A stretch of DNA of 34,618 nt from positions 24,253-58,870 of the forward strand of contig QZLH01000332.1 in assembly GCA_003833135.1 (NCBI GenBank), given 5' to 3'. Of this stretch, positions 21,178 to 30,390 are shown one piece after another. Source of the stretch: Oehlia diaphana (taxonomy: Eukaryota > Glomeromycota > Glomeromycetes > Glomerales > Glomeraceae). The translations under genes and the position numbers were made by a program. The first letter of the stretch is position 1. Every line of letters begins with the position of its first letter. The notes beneath the pieces were generated by a model that had not been told where the DNA came from, did not search any database, and was given only the letters and a program-made list of their open reading frames with translations.

Positions 21178-23636
21178 TTAATTTGTCTTTTCATTGTTAT
21201 TATTTACTATATTTAATAGTTCCGTATATTTCAACTTATATTTGTTAATTTCTTCATCTTTTTCCTTTTCTAAATTTTTCATTTGATTTTTTACCAATTC
21301 TAAGGACTGTTGTGAACGATCAATTCTTTGCTGATGCTTTTGATTAATATCATTAAGGTCATTAACTTCCTTATCTAACAAAGCATTTTGTTGAACTAAA
21401 TATGTATTTTTTTGAAGTAAACTCTCAATTTTAGTATCTATATCCTCTTTTTCTTTTTCTAAATTTCGTATTTGATTTTCTTTTAATCCTAAAGTTTGTT
21501 GCAATTGATTAATCGTTCGTTCTTGTGATTCGATTTTACTTTGGTTTGTTTGATTAATTTCTTTAATTTTCTCGTTTTCATTCTTCAACTTTTTAATAGT
21601 TACTTGATGTTGTTCTATGTTTTTATTTGTTAAATCCGCATATCTTTTTTGTAACTTATTATATAATAATTTATATTGTTTAATATTATTATGAATTTCA
21701 TCTTGAAGTATTTTCTCTTCTTCATATAAAGATTGAATCTCTTCATCATATGAGATATAGGGTATTACTTTGAATGTGTCATAAGAAAGGGAAATTTTTT
21801 TTTCTGAATTAATGAAAGGTTTAAATTATTGTTATTATTATTATTTGAAAAAACACACAGAAGAATCTTAAATTACCACAATTCAAGCCATATTCAACAG
21901 CTAATACGAATAAAATGTTAGTATCATAATTCTCAATCAAAAATTATATCAAGATAATTATTTTTCTACATTCTCACCTCCTCTCATTGTAGCAACAACA
22001 GGTTGAGGTGATATATAAATAAGTTTAACTTTTGATTTAAATTCTTCTTTAATTCTTGACTGTAAATAATTTGACTCGCTAAATTTACCAATCATTAATA
22101 TTGCAGAACAATTATTATTAATCAAATGTAATTGAGTATCAATTAATTTAATAATCTTTTTTACAATTGGATCAAACATTTTTTTAACATCATCAAATTT
22201 CAAGGTGATATACCAGTCACCTTCATTCAACTTATCAAAATATTCTTTTTTACAATACTGTTTTATAACAGGACAAATTCCTAAAGAAAAAACAAAGTTA
22301 AGTTAGTTTTTCAAAAATAAACAATAAATAATTTTTAATAAATCATCTTTTAATGTATTACCGTCTAATTCCAATTCGGTATCCTCAAATTCTGATGGAT
22401 CTCCGGTAAATTTCATTTTAACCAATCTAACAAATTCTTGTACCATATATTGAAGTTGACAATAATGATTTTCTCTAACTTGACTAATTGCATTTGCTCC
22501 AACTTTACTTTCTAAAAATTTAAGAAATTCTTGATCTACAAAACTACCACCACAATAATCTCCACTTCTTTCCGTGATTTCGCTTAATGTTTCACCTTCC
22601 AAAAGCTGTCTTGTTGTTAAATCTACTGAACCATCACCGCAGTCAACCATCATAAAGTTTGCTAGCAAATATAAAGAAATTTAAAGTACAGCATGATCTG
22701 TAATTATAATTTATAAGTACTTCCTACTTACCACCAACCGACAAATTATATTCCTTTAAAGATTTCATACAATGAATCGCGCCAGCATCGGCTGTTTAAA
22801 TAGCGAAAGTTTTTAAATCCATTTATAAGTAACACGTGATGCGTACGATAAATTGTACATACGTTCTGTTATAAATCTCAAATTTCGAGAATATTGATCT
22901 TTCAATAATCCTGCTTTAAATATGCATTCTCTCATAATCAAAATCGCATTATCATCAAATTCAGTAGGAATCTTTTATATTTAAATAATTATCTTTAATT
23001 AATTTAATGATATAAATTCACTAAAAAAAATAAGTAAATTAACTTACCGTAAAAACAAGTAAAACTTGAGTGAAAAAATTAACTTTCCAACAATCATCTA
23101 TTTTATTTTTTACAACTTTACCAAATTCATGGAGATAATCAGTAATAGCTTTTTTATAATCAAGCCCATTTGGTAAAGGAGGTTTGTTTGACATTTTTCC
23201 TAAATGTAATTTAAATAATTCAACAGGTTTATTATCAATTGCTTTCTTTCTTTTTGGTCGCTTGGCCAATGCTGAAAATCCCCACGATTGAACACTCTTA
23301 AGATCGTCATCGTATAATAATACTGTTGGAACTTTAAATCGTCCAGGATATTCTTGCCAATCTGTATGTGTAAAAATTTCTTTGTCTTTACTTTTTGTGT
23401 GCGTGTATGCGAAACCCTTGATAAAAATCAAAATGATATTAACACTTTGTTTTGTATTGAATAATAACAAAAATCTCTAAAAATAAAATACCGAATGAGT
23501 GGTTCCAAAATCTATAAAATTTGTAACGAAAATAATGATTATAATAACAAATTAATATAGTATTAAATGGACTTAAACGAACACATTACTTACCGATACC
23601 AACAATGACTTTATAATCGGATATGGACTCCGTCAT
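21178..23636 (-). CDS. Hsp70-like/coiled-coil fusion protein C (predicted)
   Basis: Nine exons: 23636-23594, 23511-23492, 23416-23048, 22971-22863, 22791-22732, 22661-22362, 22280-21978, 21900-21877, 21803-21178. They total 1854 nt, or 617 residues. Residues 1-409 are the Hsp70-like ATPase: phosphate-1 DFGTTHS at 15-21, phosphate-2 DCGDGSVD at 207-214, and adenosine motif IGKFSES from 364 (first Gly of GGF kept, second lost to Lys). Exon 8 (AVEYGLNC) ends in phase 1, and the acceptor at 21804-21805 (AATTCAG) continues in phase into a coiled-coil frame that has no in-frame ATG of its own. From residue ~427 on (ISYDEEIQSLYEEEK) the sequence matches the N-terminus of the broken free-standing copies. 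The fusion stops after the coiled coil (NNNNEKTN) and lacks both the Hsp70-like C-terminal region and the coiled-coil family's C-terminal domain. The alternative is a truncated Hsp70 gene beside an orphan exon. Confidence 0.77.
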
Positions 23637-24298
23637 GTTTATTAAAAAATTTATGTATGCTAATCAAATTTATCGCCTAAAAAACAAAAGTTTGGACATA
23701 AGAAAGATAAGTTCTTTTTTTTTTTACTAAAGAAAATGTACAAAAAGTGAGAATTACACAATAATTTTTCACTCTAGGTTTATTATATACGGTATAATGA
23801 ACCCTTTTTAACTTTATTGCATGACCTATTTATATATATTGATATATAATATACAATATATCAATTTCAATGATCATGAAATTTTGAAACCGCAAATTTT
23901 GTTATAAAGTAATAAATAAATTCCTCATGAGATTCAAATATTTTCCAACCATGGTTAATTTAAAATAATTATTAAAAATTAAAAAATATTCAACAATTTC
24001 AAATTTAACGTTTTTCATTAATCATTAGTCTTCTTCAAGAATTGATTAATCGGAATTTTTGGTAGGTTACACACGTACACAAATATTTATGACCACTGAA
24101 ACTTTAATCGCAAATTTTAAAATCGAAGTAGACTAAAAATGGAAATAACTAGCATCTTTCTAAAAAAAATTACATGAATAATGCACATGATCCAAGCCAA
24201 GAAAACTTGTTCATTTATTATCGTCATTTTTTAAAAAGCAAAAATAAAAATTTTATTGTTATATAACTATATATCGTGCAACGAATTTATATTAAATA
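23637..24298. other. intergenic, no gene seen
   Basis: Spacer of 662 bp upstream of fusion gene C and downstream of the membrane-protein gene, both minus. AT-rich, with a short TATAT-rich palindromic tract near 23831-23862. No RNA gene or coding frame could be supported. Confidence 0.5.
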
Positions 24299-25822
24299 TC
24301 AGTTAACCTCATTTGCTGTAACTAAATGTTTAGATTTATCTTGATGAGAATAATCCAGTTCAAATGGCCAGGAAGTTTTTGTACTGTCTTCCTTGAAAAT
24401 AGCATTAGATACGATTCCAAAATCCAATGGGCTAAGTGGTAGCAACATTTTTTCATTTTTAGTTGTAAAGATTAACAATAAAATACTACAAACAAAAAAT
24501 GTTACGAGTGTTAAAATAGCTATTTCTATCCAAAGTCCCGGAGCTTCTAATTTCTCTATTTCATCAACATCAACATTGATATTATTCGACATAGATTGTA
24601 TTGATGATACCAATGATTGTGATATTACTCGTTCATATTCATCCAAAAAATTGTAATTTTGCGTATTTCCTTGGAACTTGATAATTTCTCTCCAATTTGT
24701 TATTATTGTTTGCATTTTAATCATAATCTCATCAACAAGTCTTTCTCCAAAGGCTTTTCCATTCCCGTTATAGTCCGACACATTGTTAGAAAATGTTTCT
24801 CTGAGTTTGTCTAAGCTATTATTAAAATTTACTTCCGATAATTTTATATCATCTGGAGTATTCCCAACTATTTGCATTTTTTTCCATTCAAGAGTTGCGA
24901 TACATTCCATTTTCATTCGACATGTACGATTATATGCTTGGTCTATACGATATCCACTATCGTTAACTAACCAATTAGCCATTTTATAAACATTTGGTTC
25001 AAAATTGGGAGAAATATAAAACATATTCAAAGGTATGTCACATCTGTCCGTTATATCGGTAGTTAAAAAAATTCGAGTCGGTGTAGCTCCTAAAACAACA
25101 TCTCTCTTTGCTACGGTGGATAATCCACCGTAAGATCCTGTAAATCTACCTTGTGCAGGTACATCTGTTACATTCCCTAAATTATTACTTACTACACTAT
25201 CAATTCCGTCACCTATTGTAAAGTTACATGACGTAGTGTTGACTCTGATACGTATTGCATCCAAAGTATTATTATTACTTAAATCCCAATAAGCGGTTTT
25301 CACGTTATGTGTACGCATAATATTTTCTAATGTAGTGGAATTTAAAACCAAAGCGAAATTATTATCTTCTAGATCAGAAGTACATGAGACGTACGTGCAA
25401 TTTAGATCGTTTTTAAACAAATCCATATTATGATGTACAATTTTTGTAAAATTATGTATCCCAATAACGTTTGCAACCAAAATATTTGGTATATTTTTTC
25501 CTAATAAATTCATTATTAATAATAACATAATAAATACACTCATTCCCTTTGATGATTTGTCATATCTGGAAAATAAATCTATGAAAAGCTTAAACATAGA
25601 ACTATGTGTGGCCTGCATGCACAATCTAAATTCACAACCATTCATTTTACGTTTTACATTGTAAATAATTAACCATATCAACAAAATTAATACTGGAACT
25701 AATACTGCTTCTAATATTGAAGAAAATATTGTGATAAATATTAGCCATTTGTTCATAGAAGATGGATTTTCATCAATCCTCAAAATATGTTTTATTGTAC
25801 CATTAGTTTCAAATTCCCACAT
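24299..25822 (-). CDS. orphan membrane protein with three predicted helices
   Basis: Single-exon gene of 507 residues starting MWEFETNG. I do not recognise the family. Predicted membrane helices lie at about 26-54, about 93-118 and about 430-452. The region between helices 2 and 3 (about 120-428) is rich in N-glycosylation sequons (NFT, NCT, NST, NTT, NVT, NRT, NVS) and has scattered Cys (around CTYVSC, TSCNF, RCDIP, RTCRMKMEC) that could form disulfides. It is therefore probably exposed to the cell surface or the secretory lumen. The last 55 residues are a cytosolic-type tail. The topology resembles an orphan cell-surface receptor or adhesion protein (inference). There is no kinase, channel or transporter signature. 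Base composition is a little richer in GC than the neighbouring coiled-coil genes. It sits between Hsp70-like loci but shares no sequence with them. Confidence 0.82.
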   Translation of the reverse strand: MWEFETNGTIKHILRIDENPSSMNKWLIFITIFSSILEAVLVPVLILLIWLIIYNVKRKMNGCEFRLCMQATHSSMFKLFIDLFSRYDKSSKGMSVFIMLLLIMNLLGKNIPNILVANVIGIHNFTKIVHHNMDLFKNDLNCTYVSCTSDLEDNNFALVLNSTTLENIMRTHNVKTAYWDLSNNNTLDAIRIRVNTTSCNFTIGDGIDSVVSNNLGNVTDVPAQGRFTGSYGGLSTVAKRDVVLGATPTRIFLTTDITDRCDIPLNMFYISPNFEPNVYKMANWLVNDSGYRIDQAYNRTCRMKMECIATLEWKKMQIVGNTPDDIKLSEVNFNNSLDKLRETFSNNVSDYNGNGKAFGERLVDEIMIKMQTIITNWREIIKFQGNTQNYNFLDEYERVISQSLVSSIQSMSNNINVDVDEIEKLEAPGLWIEIAILTLVTFFVCSILLLIFTTKNEKMLLPLSPLDFGIVSNAIFKEDSTKTSWPFELDYSHQDKSKHLVTANEVN

Positions 25823-27319
25823 AATTTAAAAAATTTTATAAATTTAAAATAAATTTTTCTGGTATCATTTATACATCATTTACATCATTTATACTATCGA
25901 GATTCCGTTTTTTTAATTATCCGACTTTACGATTATGATGTATAAGGTCTGATTAGCCACATAACTGTAGCCTTCGGACCTGGTTTAATCGAGAACAGGC
26001 GACCCGCCATGTCTGAGCCGCCGGATGATCAGCAACCACCGGCAAGCTACGCCTTTTTTATCAGATTTTTTAACGAGCCGATGGCGCAGCAATTTTAAAA
26101 TTATTATTCTTCTATTCAATTACTTACAGTAGAGATCGGAAAGCGATGAAATCAGGGTTGCTAAATACGTTATTTATAGTAATTTATGGTAAATGATAAA
26201 TTACCAAATGGTGAAAGGAACTTTTAAATTGGGTTTACCCTTTTTAGAAATAAAAATGAAATCAGTTTACATAAAAAACACCATTACATATCAATCAAAC
26301 ATTTTACGAAGTGTTGTACCAGTCAATACCTACAATATCTGCTGCAATTGAAATAATTGGAGTACATTTGGAATATTTGGAATGATTTAATAAAAGAATT
26401 TAATGATTTTAAAACTTGAACTGGAGAAGAAACACACATTTTTCTTTATTTATATGAACGAATATGATGATATTTGGTAAACTTATAAAAATTTTGTACG
26501 TTGACTTTATATCACGTGTTTAAATCATGTGATAGATACGTCGTTACATGTACGTTTAGTTATATATTGAATCTTCAATAAATCATGCTTTTTTAAGTTT
26601 ATTTTCTCATAATTATATCATATTTAAACAATCGAACAAATAATTAATTCTGAAATCTAATTATGAAGCTCATATTTACGTATCGGGGAAATGTTTGAAA
26701 ATACACTAACCAAATGGTGGAATAATAAATCCGCTAGCTAGTAATTAAAAAAATATTTTATTACAGGTGGGAAGATTTTAATTTTTGATTCGTTAAAAAG
26801 AATGTTATTGTGAACGTTATTTATGAAAAATTTTCTTTTTAGCCAATGCCCCTTGGAAACAAATCACTTTTTAAAAAGGATATGATCTACGGGAAAATAA
26901 ATGGTTCTTTTATAAAAAGCTTGTGAAAATTACAATTTTAAATTTTTTCACACAATTTTATTGTGATTAATGAATACAATTATGTGGCGACTGACTAGAA
27001 GGAAAAGCCAACCTAAGTTATATAACCATTAAAATTATTCACACCAAAGCATATCTGATATAATTTTTAATGATATAATTGTCATGTTATCGATTAGTTA
27101 ATCGATTAGTGACCTAAGGATGATGAAAAACAACTACTAAAATGCACACGTTCAAACCCTTAACCAACCAAAGGGCTTCTCGTCAACGTAAAGAAAACAC
27201 ATACGAACCTTGGAAATTTGAATACAAAATAAATCATGAAATATAGCGATGTTAGATAAAAGGTTTGCTTCTTCCAGGCTAATAAAGAACGAAGTTTAAA
27301 AAGTTACTATGATAGAGAC
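25823..27319. other. gene-poor stretch
   Basis: About 1.5 kb with no supportable protein gene. It contains the GC-rich islet at 25965-26096. The rest is AT-rich and looks like old, decayed sequence. It continues to the right into rRNA-like fragments. Confidence 0.5.
25965..26096. repeat. GC-rich repeat-like islet
   Basis: A sharply bounded block, far richer in G and C than its surroundings (for example gcgacccgccatgtctgag and gatcagcaaccaccggcaag), set in AT-rich DNA. On the minus strand it reads GGCGTAGCTTGCCGGTGG, which fits an RNA polymerase III A box with one mismatch. A convincing B box is not seen. Composition suggests a short interspersed element or other inserted repeat. No coding frame of note. 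Confidence 0.4.
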
Positions 27320-27550
27320 ACAGGTTTTGTGACTTTATCATCCGTCATTATGGGCAAATAAAACCCCGCAGAATGAACTAGACCTGAAAATGGATAGCGC
27401 GAAAGCGTAATACCTATATCTCACCTTTAAGACTTAAAGAGTAGGCAAGCATGGAGGTTTTGTTATAAAGCTTTAAGAGTGATCTTGAGTGGAACAACTT
27501 CTAGTACAGATCTTGTGACAATAAGATTAATAATAAGAAAACTTTTGACA
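27320..27550 (+). pseudogene. decayed 28S (LSU) rRNA fragment
   Basis: The best-preserved part, about 27366-27475, follows the conserved LSU rRNA segment GAATGAACTAGCCCTGAAAA ... GAGTAGGCAGGCGTGGAGG. Here it reads gaatgaactagacctgaaaa, then tggatagcgc, gaaagcgtaatacctata and gagtaggcaagcatggaggt. Further on, tctagtacagatcttg matches TCTAGTGCAGATCTTG of the same rRNA, and agaaaacttttga matches AGAACTTTGA. Many mismatches, mostly G/C to A/T, mark it as non-functional. Similarity fades out towards both ends, so the limits are approximate. The comparison is with recalled conserved eukaryotic LSU sequence, not an alignment. Confidence 0.75.
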
Positions 27551-27702
27551 TCATCGACATTGTTCAAGAAAATGGTAAGTTCATAAATAAAACCGTAAAT
27601 TTGGTGTTGGAAGATAGTTGTTTTACTCAAAATTTTAATTGACTAATTAAACAAAGATTTCCTGTTGATTTGAATGCAACGGTAGCCTTCAAAGCAGAAT
27701 TA

Positions 27703-27763
27703 CTGTAAGTAGCTCAGTCGTTTGATTGACCATAGTTGGAGAATGCGAGTTCAAGCTCAGAAA
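27703..27763 (+). other. tRNA-like sequence with Pol III A and B boxes (SINE-like)
   Basis: TAGCTCAGTCG at 27710-27720 fits the tRNA A box fully, and GTTCAAGCT at 27749-27757 fits the B box except for the last base. The spacing of about 39 nt is right for a tRNA-derived promoter. The acceptor and T stems do not pair, so this is not a working tRNA. The 7-mer TACTGTA occurs just before (27701-27707) and just after (27764-27770), which could be a target-site duplication. Probably a SINE head or tRNA pseudogene. Confidence 0.5.
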
Positions 27764-28230
27764 TACTGTATTTTTACGGTATTAAGTTCTTACATGGTAT
27801 ACTTTACTCTTTCTCTTTTTATATATACAGTAAATAGAGTATGTAGTATAATTTTAATATAAATTTTCTTTCCTTTTTTTTTAATAAAAGACGGCTTTGA
27901 TTAGAAGACTTTTCCTAACTTTATATCAAAGCGAATTGTAGGAAAAATTACGATTTATAGATCGATTTTTCACCGATTTTGATGAGAGCATGGTACGAGG
28001 GTACGAGTATTTTTTTTACCGCTTTGACCCGAGATGTAAAAGGAGAATATATGTTTTCAATTAGAATTATGTGTTTAATTGCCAATTTTAATCTGTTTCT
28101 AAGCGGGATTATGATGGACTTATGAAAGGTAAATTTTTTACATACTGTATTTCTTAAATCTTGTTTAAATTTCAAATTATAAATTCTTTTTCAATAGGCG
28201 TTTTATAATCAGATATTACGCTACAAGCAT

Positions 28231-28434
28231 AATGATAAACAGCAACGATTGCAGCAGACGCACAAATTACCCAATCCCGACACAGGGAGGTAGTGACAAT
28301 AAATAACAATACTAAATACATATTCTTTTGAATCTTGTAATTGGAAGAGTACAATTTAAAATCTTAACGAGGAACAAGATCATCCATCAACCTTCGATGG
28401 TAGGATAGAGGCGTACCATAGTGGTAACGGGTAT
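28231..28434 (+). pseudogene. rearranged 18S (SSU) rRNA fragments
   Basis: From about 28249 the sequence gcagcagacgcacaaattac, then ccaatcccgacacagggagg and tagtgacaataaataacaat, follows the conserved SSU rRNA region GCAGCAGGCGCGCAAATTAC and onward. It continues as cttgtaattggaagagtaca and cttaacgaggaacaa to about 28377. Directly after, 28384-28432 (catcaaccttcgatggtagg, atagaggcgtaccatagtgg, taacggg) matches SSU rRNA sequence that normally lies about 100 nt upstream of the first block. The two pieces are on the same strand but in swapped order, with G/C to A/T decay. A minus-strand open frame over 28172-28354 is a by-product of this rRNA sequence. Block assignment is from recalled conserved SSU sequence. 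Confidence 0.8.
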
Positions 28435-28652
28435 TAATTATGATTATTTATATATATTATGTATGGTAGCAATGCAGTAAGAAATAAATTAAGAAAATTC
28501 AAAATTAAGAAAACAATTTCAAAAGGTTTATTTTACTATGATAACTTTTTTGTCATAAATAAAAAAAAAAAATATTTATGTGAATATACAATTAGCAGTT
28601 GAGTTGACGTGAATACATTTGTTTAAATGATTTCATTTATTAATAATTGCTT

Positions 28653-29822
28653 TTAATTTGACACATGAGAGTTAGCTGAACCAGTTTGTTCAAATTCGTT
28701 TTCATCTACTTGCAGACTTAGAGCTGAATTATCATCCGATTTAACCACCTTCATGAAATTACCTATTACATCCATACATTCTTCTGTTAGGCTTTTTTTA
28801 ATAGAATGACGTGGAAAAACTTTTGCGGGAGTACAAACTTTATCACCATCATCATCTGGTTTATAAATCATCGGAAATGAACAAACTTCAACGACCAAGT
28901 CATCAATTTCATTCTCATCCCAACTACCTTTCATGAAGATGTTGTTGATTTTTTCGTTATTGTTAAACCAACGATACTGAGCCACTGGTTCTTGAATGGG
29001 TAAGCGAAAATAAAATATTCTAACGACATCTCGGACTAAATTTCCTGCTAGTGCATTTACATATTTCTTCTTTTCAATATCTTTAATATCACGATATTCA
29101 TCCATCATCATATTGATTTTCTTCGAGATAACATCAATAAAGTTATGTTTATTATATTTATTTATGGATTCTTTGATATCATTAAATCCTCGAGTGCCAA
29201 GTGCAATATAAACTTGCTGACGTAATCTTATTGGTATAAGACGAGTTATTTCATCATCACCAAGACGATTATTATAAAGTCTTTCCATTAGACCAGTCAA
29301 ATTCGTAGTTGACGCTACTATATCTGACTCAAGATAATATTCTTTATTTGAACGTTTGAAATAAGTTTCCGCTTTGTCAAGTATTTCTTCAAGTACATGC
29401 CGCTGTAATACAGCTTTGATGAGTGGTTTGTTTGGTTCTTTATCGGAAATCTTTATTTGACATTTATATTTACGTAAAAGCTCTTTTGCTTTCTTTATAT
29501 TAACATCTATTTTAGGCTTCAAATTTGTAACATAATTTTCTAAAGTGTCATGTAATGCTAAAATATCTTCATTGAGTTCAACATTAAGGTTTTGATCATC
29601 ATTATAATCAAAATTTGTTGCTATTCCAAGGGCCGACTGATACTTTGATGCTTCAACTTCTAGATCATCATTCTTTTGGTTTAATGACTGAATTTCAGTC
29701 TTTAATAATTCAATGTTATCTTCGTATTCTTCTAATATCATCATTAAATTGGCATTTTCATCTTCAAGATATTTGTTACGATCTTGTAATTCTTTCATCT
29801 CGGATACAGTTTCGTTCGCCAT
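28653..29822 (-). CDS. coiled-coil protein with conserved C-terminal domain (389 aa)
   Basis: Single-exon gene starting MANETVSEMKE. It is the shortest intact member here. Residues about 5-60 form a short coiled coil, and residues about 78-335 the shared C-terminal domain: NKPLIKAVLQRHVLEEIL, LRQQVYIALGTRGFND, YFRLPIQEPVAQYRWF, VVEVCSFPMIY and TPAKVF. It belongs to the same subgroup as the 711-residue protein. A polar tail of about 50 residues follows. It is head to head with Hsp70-like gene D, whose ATG is 568 bp away on the other strand, so the pair may share a regulatory region. No signal peptide or membrane helix. Function unknown; the domain is not one I can name. Confidence 0.87.
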   Translation of the reverse strand: MANETVSEMKELQDRNKYLEDENANLMMILEEYEDNIELLKTEIQSLNQKNDDLEVEASKYQSALGIATNFDYNDDQNLNVELNEDILALHDTLENYVTNLKPKIDVNIKKAKELLRKYKCQIKISDKEPNKPLIKAVLQRHVLEEILDKAETYFKRSNKEYYLESDIVASTTNLTGLMERLYNNRLGDDEITRLIPIRLRQQVYIALGTRGFNDIKESINKYNKHNFIDVISKKINMMMDEYRDIKDIEKKKYVNALAGNLVRDVVRIFYFRLPIQEPVAQYRWFNNNEKINNIFMKGSWDENEIDDLVVEVCSFPMIYKPDDDGDKVCTPAKVFPRHSIKKSLTEECMDVIGNFMKVVKSDDNSALSLQVDENEFEQTGSANSHVSN

Positions 29823-30390
29823 GTTACCAATTTTATTTTAGGCCACAGGTTGTTGATTGAATAAAAGTTAGTGTTTGAAGTATTGTATTATTTAAATGTT
29901 CTTTGGTAACAAAAATGGAATATTAGTGTAACAATCATAAACCTGTGTTTTCTAAGCCACTTTTTTCAGTATTACGATTAAACTTTTTTATTGGTACTTT
30001 AAAAGTAACATAAATGTTCCCAAAACAAGATAACAATAATTTTAGTTAAATTCTCATGAAAAGAGGAAGATGATCATTTTTTTTTTTTATTAAATCAATT
30101 ACGAATTTATTACAAACCTAACAGACCGGACTTACCAAAAAAGGAAAGAACTACTGGAATTATACGTTTATCGAGAAGTTTCTATATTAATTCATGTAGC
30201 CATTTGATCAAAATATTACCTCATGAGAAAATCGTTAATTTTGCGTATTTGCGTATTGTTCTTTTTAGTTTCGATAAACATATAAATTTTTGATATAAAG
30301 ATGCAGCGATTAGTTTTATTCCCATTAAATTTTTCTTCTTCGATTTATAGTATTATACTGCAACTGCAACTGCAACTCTGCAACTAAGTG
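29823..30390. promoter_or_regulatory. divergent promoter region, coiled-coil gene and Hsp70-like gene D
   Basis: A 568-bp spacer between two divergent start codons. Immediately before the ATG of gene D lies a CAACTG hexamer microsatellite (about 30358-30385), which may fall in the 5' leader. A TTTATAG string at 30344-30350 is a possible TATA element about 40 nt before the ATG. Neither strand has a supportable gene in it. Confidence 0.5.

Noticed and set aside
26840..26870. The string agccaatgccccttgg as a further 18S rRNA fragment
   Set aside because: It resembles the conserved AACCAATGCCCTTCGG of SSU rRNA, but the match is too short and its flanks do not continue.
27948..28175. A 75-residue minus-strand frame overlapping the previous one by four bases
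   Set aside because: It has no ATG at its start and no family features, and it abuts the rRNA-derived block.
28172..28354. A 60-residue minus-strand frame with a signal-peptide-like start, a candidate small secreted protein
   Set aside because: It runs antisense over sequence matching conserved 18S rRNA, so the open frame is an accident of the rRNA fragment.
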